From Lactifluus volemus (taxonomy: Eukaryota; Basidiomycota; Agaricomycetes; Russulales; Russulaceae), in NCBI GenBank assembly GCA_022376515.1, contig WTXI01000521.1, positions 1-19,481 on the forward strand: a stretch of DNA of 19,481 nt, written 5' to 3'. Positions 17,266-19,481 of this stretch are shown piece by piece; within the stretch, counting starts at the first letter, position 1; each line of letters opens with the position of its first letter. A program made the position numbers and the translations under genes. The notes under the pieces are model-generated. The model was not told the origin of the DNA, did not search any database, and was given only the letters and a program-made list of their open reading frames with translations.

Positions 17266-18447
17266 ATGGACCCTCGGGATCCTCAATACGTCTCCGGCTC
17301 AGAATCAGACGCTGACTACGGTCTTCGCCCTTCAAAACGCGCTCGCCGCACCCCTCCTCCGGACCGCGACAGAACAAACGGAAGGGCCGCTACCTCCTCT
17401 GTCATGCCACCACTTTCCCTCTCTATCCTCGGAGTGGAACCTCTGGATGAGTTTATTCGCGAAGTTGCAGACTTTGTTCATCATTCGATCATGACGCGGC
17501 CACCAGACCTACAGGGCGAGATTGAGGTCGAGGCAAAGATTGGTGTGCTGAAGGACAGAGGAACAGGTAACAGGCTTCACTTACCTGTCCTCGTTGAGAC
17601 AAGTATGGTCACCGTCGCCCTGATAGCTAGAAAACTAACTATTTCCGGCAGTTCTTGCCCCAAAAGCAGCAGACTGTCAATTTGAGTCTAACATGTCCGT
17701 AGTGAGTCCTAGATAGATATCCGTTCATCAATGACTTGGGTCACGTTCGTCTTTTAGATGCAGCACAGACACTATAATACGCTTCTTAATAAGCTCAAAG
17801 AAGAATCTGACAAGCCGGGGTACCATTCGTCGCCGATCGCGTACACTCACTCACACCTCGTTGACTCGTTCTATGCGCCGGAGAACCCCAGGGAGAGAGA
17901 CAAGATACGCGTAACGCGTAACGAAAAGACCGGGGAGGTCATTGCGACGGTGAGGAAGGTGCGCCTAGGCAACTTGGATATCTACAATCCAAAGCGTGCG
18001 GCGGATTGGCGCATTAGCGTGAACGTCGAAGTTCCAGGTGCATACTCATCCCTTGTGGTGCATAAGATGAGAGACACTTATCGTTCCTTTCAGTACAACA
18101 CCCGTTGGGTTCGTCCACGCACACACGGCGAAAGGACCGTATCAGCTATTCTCACGAGGAGTTTAACGTAGATCTAACACAGGTCACATCCTATACAACG
18201 CCGGGATCTCAGGTAGGTTGTATCGCATTGCCTCAGTCAGTAGTGTCTCCTCAATGTTTTATAGACAGAACTTCTCCACGAGCTAGAGCTGGAATTTGCT
18301 AATTCACGATTGCTCGCAGCGGCGGCTGCGAAACGAGGCGATGAGAGTAGCGCGGAGGTTGAACGGTCGGCGTTCGATGAACTCATTCGAGCTTTCGTAA
18401 ATAACGCTCGAATACTAGTCCGCAATGCTGCGGGGGGCTGGCAGTGA
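17266..18447 (+). CDS. CET1: mRNA-capping enzyme beta subunit, RNA 5'-triphosphatase (Cet1 type)
   Basis: It removes the gamma phosphate from the 5' end of nascent Pol II transcripts, the first step of cap formation, in the nucleus. Five exons (17266-17602, 17652-17701, 17758-18037, 18094-18212, 18265-18447) join in phase to 322 residues; introns are 49-56 nt. The fungal tunnel-type fold is indicated by the metal-binding strand GEIEVEAKIGVL (about 84-95), LPVLVET, FESNMS, DKIRVTRNEKTGEV, RKVRLGNLDIYNPKRAADWRIS, the basic strand THTRRKDRISYSHEEF, and the second glutamate strand LLHELELEF. The N-terminal 45 residues are a basic, low-complexity tail (KRARRTPPPDRDR). The protein is shorter than yeast Cet1, which has an extra N-terminal guanylyltransferase-binding region. 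Confidence 0.93.
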
Positions 18448-18638
18448 CTTCGTACTATGTTCCGTCTTCTGTGTTTATGATGTCCCACGGGCTATGCCAC
18501 TCCTCGGTTGTGTTGTCATTTTCCTTATATTATATTTTTCTACACATCATGTCGGACATGACGGACAGATTCTGAACTGAATACAACCGTAGCAAGACCA
18601 AAGACAGCAGTATCACCAAGAAAATTTGGGTAATGATG
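18448..18638. other. Convergent 3' intergenic region
   Basis: This 191-bp gap between two convergent stop codons contains AT-rich sequence around 18525-18545 (TTATATTATATTTTTC) that could serve 3'-end formation. I see no gene in it. Confidence 0.5.
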
Positions 18639-19481
18639 TTACAGACCTGTAACCTCGACCTGATCTCCATCTTCCAGGTCTGCCTCGGAAATTGGTATAT
18701 CTGGGCTCATGTGCTCGCCATCAATCATGAGCCGTGGGCCGCTAGCAGCGCTCTTCCCACGGGAGCTCTTTCCCTCAGAATATGCATATTTGTCCGCGAT
18801 CCCAGCACGTCTCAAGAACGCCTTGACTATAGCGCCACAAGTCGTTGTTGGCCGTACCTTGAGAGTCACATCTTTCGTTACACCCGATCGTACAACGAGT
18901 TTGAATACGTCGTCGTCGTCATCCTCTGCCATTGATCGTGCATCCGATTCAAATCCAGGGTCCTCTTCCGCGCTACATGACGGAGAGGACGATTGTGAGG
19001 GTCCATCCGCAACCGGCGGAGGGCGCTCGTGCCGATGTTCACGAAGATATTCGAAAGTCGTTAAATCAGATGCGTCTATATGCCATACGTAAATAGCATG
19101 CATGCACCGTCTTTAGATACAATCGTACCCAGTTGTGCTTCAGCCCAGATCCCTAAGCTGTGTGGTGTTGCAGATGCGAATACGCGCGAACCACTCTGTG
19201 TTAGGACAAGCGACTTGGTGAAGATACTGGCGGAGTCGGCAACCTCTTCGAAGAGCGCGTGGAAAGTGTCGTGCTAGATGAAAGGTTCACAAAATCCCAT
19301 GGAAGTAGGAGTGAGAGCAATACCCTTTTCATTTCGAAGGTCCAAACATCAGCACGACCATAAGCGTTCTGCGGATGTGGCTGCCAGTGAACTTTGATGG
19401 TCACAATCTCTGGCCCGCCTCTACTCTCGAAGTCGCCCCCGCGATTTACATGAGCCTTTACTTCGCGCGCAATAGAAGCGA
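18639..19481 (-). CDS. Rad60/Esc2/NIP45-type protein with tandem SUMO-like domains (5' partial)
   Basis: Proteins of this family use two SUMO-like domains to work with Ubc9 and Smc5/6 in genome stability. The N-terminal part lies beyond the window. Visible exons are 19324 to the window end, 19129-19273 and 18639-19075, with GT-AG introns of 50 and 53 nt; phases match. The first SUMO-like domain includes EIVTIKVHWQPHP, DVWTFEMKR, DTFHALFEEVAD, SLVLTQSGSRVFASATPHSLG. An acidic linker (AEDDDDDV) leads to the second domain: VFKLVVRSGVTKDVTLKV, IVKAFLRRAGI, RLMIDGEHMSPDIPISEADL and the terminal GDQVEVTGL, typical of a Rad60-SLD fold. An ATG at 19103 lies inside the last intron and is not the start. 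Confidence 0.82.

Noticed and set aside
1..19481. Bacterial-style features: CRISPR arrays, operons, riboswitches, attachment sites
   Set aside because: The introns, gene types and retrotransposon show a eukaryotic nuclear genome. No regularly spaced short repeats were seen.

Overview
The window looks like a piece of chromosome from a filamentous basidiomycete fungus, probably an Agaricomycete. Coding regions are cut by many very short GT-AG introns (46 to 71 nt). The host genes are eukaryotic housekeeping genes whose reconstructed proteins read like Agaricomycete orthologues. A large Ty3/gypsy LTR retrotransposon interrupts the left part. All names come from reading the translations by eye; no database search was possible.

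Layout. (1) 1-733: mostly non-coding DNA with a degenerate tRNA-like 3' end at the window edge, a near-perfect 30-bp hairpin (593-658), and a short coding-like stretch that resumes beyond the transposon. (2) 734-8970: a full-length Ty3/gypsy element in minus orientation. It has two 882-bp LTRs that I read as identical, a primer binding site, a Gag-protease-RT reading frame and an RT-RNase H-integrase reading frame. The two frames are offset by a -1 shift at a run of seven C (coding strand) inside RT. The target duplication is TTGG (or TTGGT). (3) 8971-9886: decayed plus-strand coding remnants, probably the rest of the gene the element landed in. (4) 9887-10992, minus: a mitochondrial K+/H+ exchange-related (Mit_KHE1-type) gene that needs one extra base at a T6 run to stay in frame. 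(5) 11226-11663, plus: a small basic hypothetical protein, divergent from the previous gene. (6) 11882-13096, plus: a ZIP metal transporter of the ZIP9/Atx2 type. (7) 13176-17117, minus: an 18-exon gene for the TPR subunit of TFIIIC (Tfc4/tau131), convergent with the ZIP gene. (8) 17266-18447, plus: the mRNA-capping RNA 5'-triphosphatase (Cet1 type), divergent from TFC4. (9) 18639 to the window end, minus: a Rad60/Esc2/NIP45-type protein with tandem SUMO-like domains, cut by the window edge.

The right half (9.9-19.5 kb) is a compact gene-dense block with divergent promoters of about 150-230 bp and short convergent 3' gaps. The genes do not form a pathway, although TFIIIC (Pol III transcription) and the RNA triphosphatase (Pol II mRNA capping) share a promoter region. 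I did not find a convincing new biological system. The most informative oddities are the two homopolymer frameshifts (transposon RT and Mit_KHE1), the apparently identical LTRs, the insertion into an already decaying gene, and the long hairpin.
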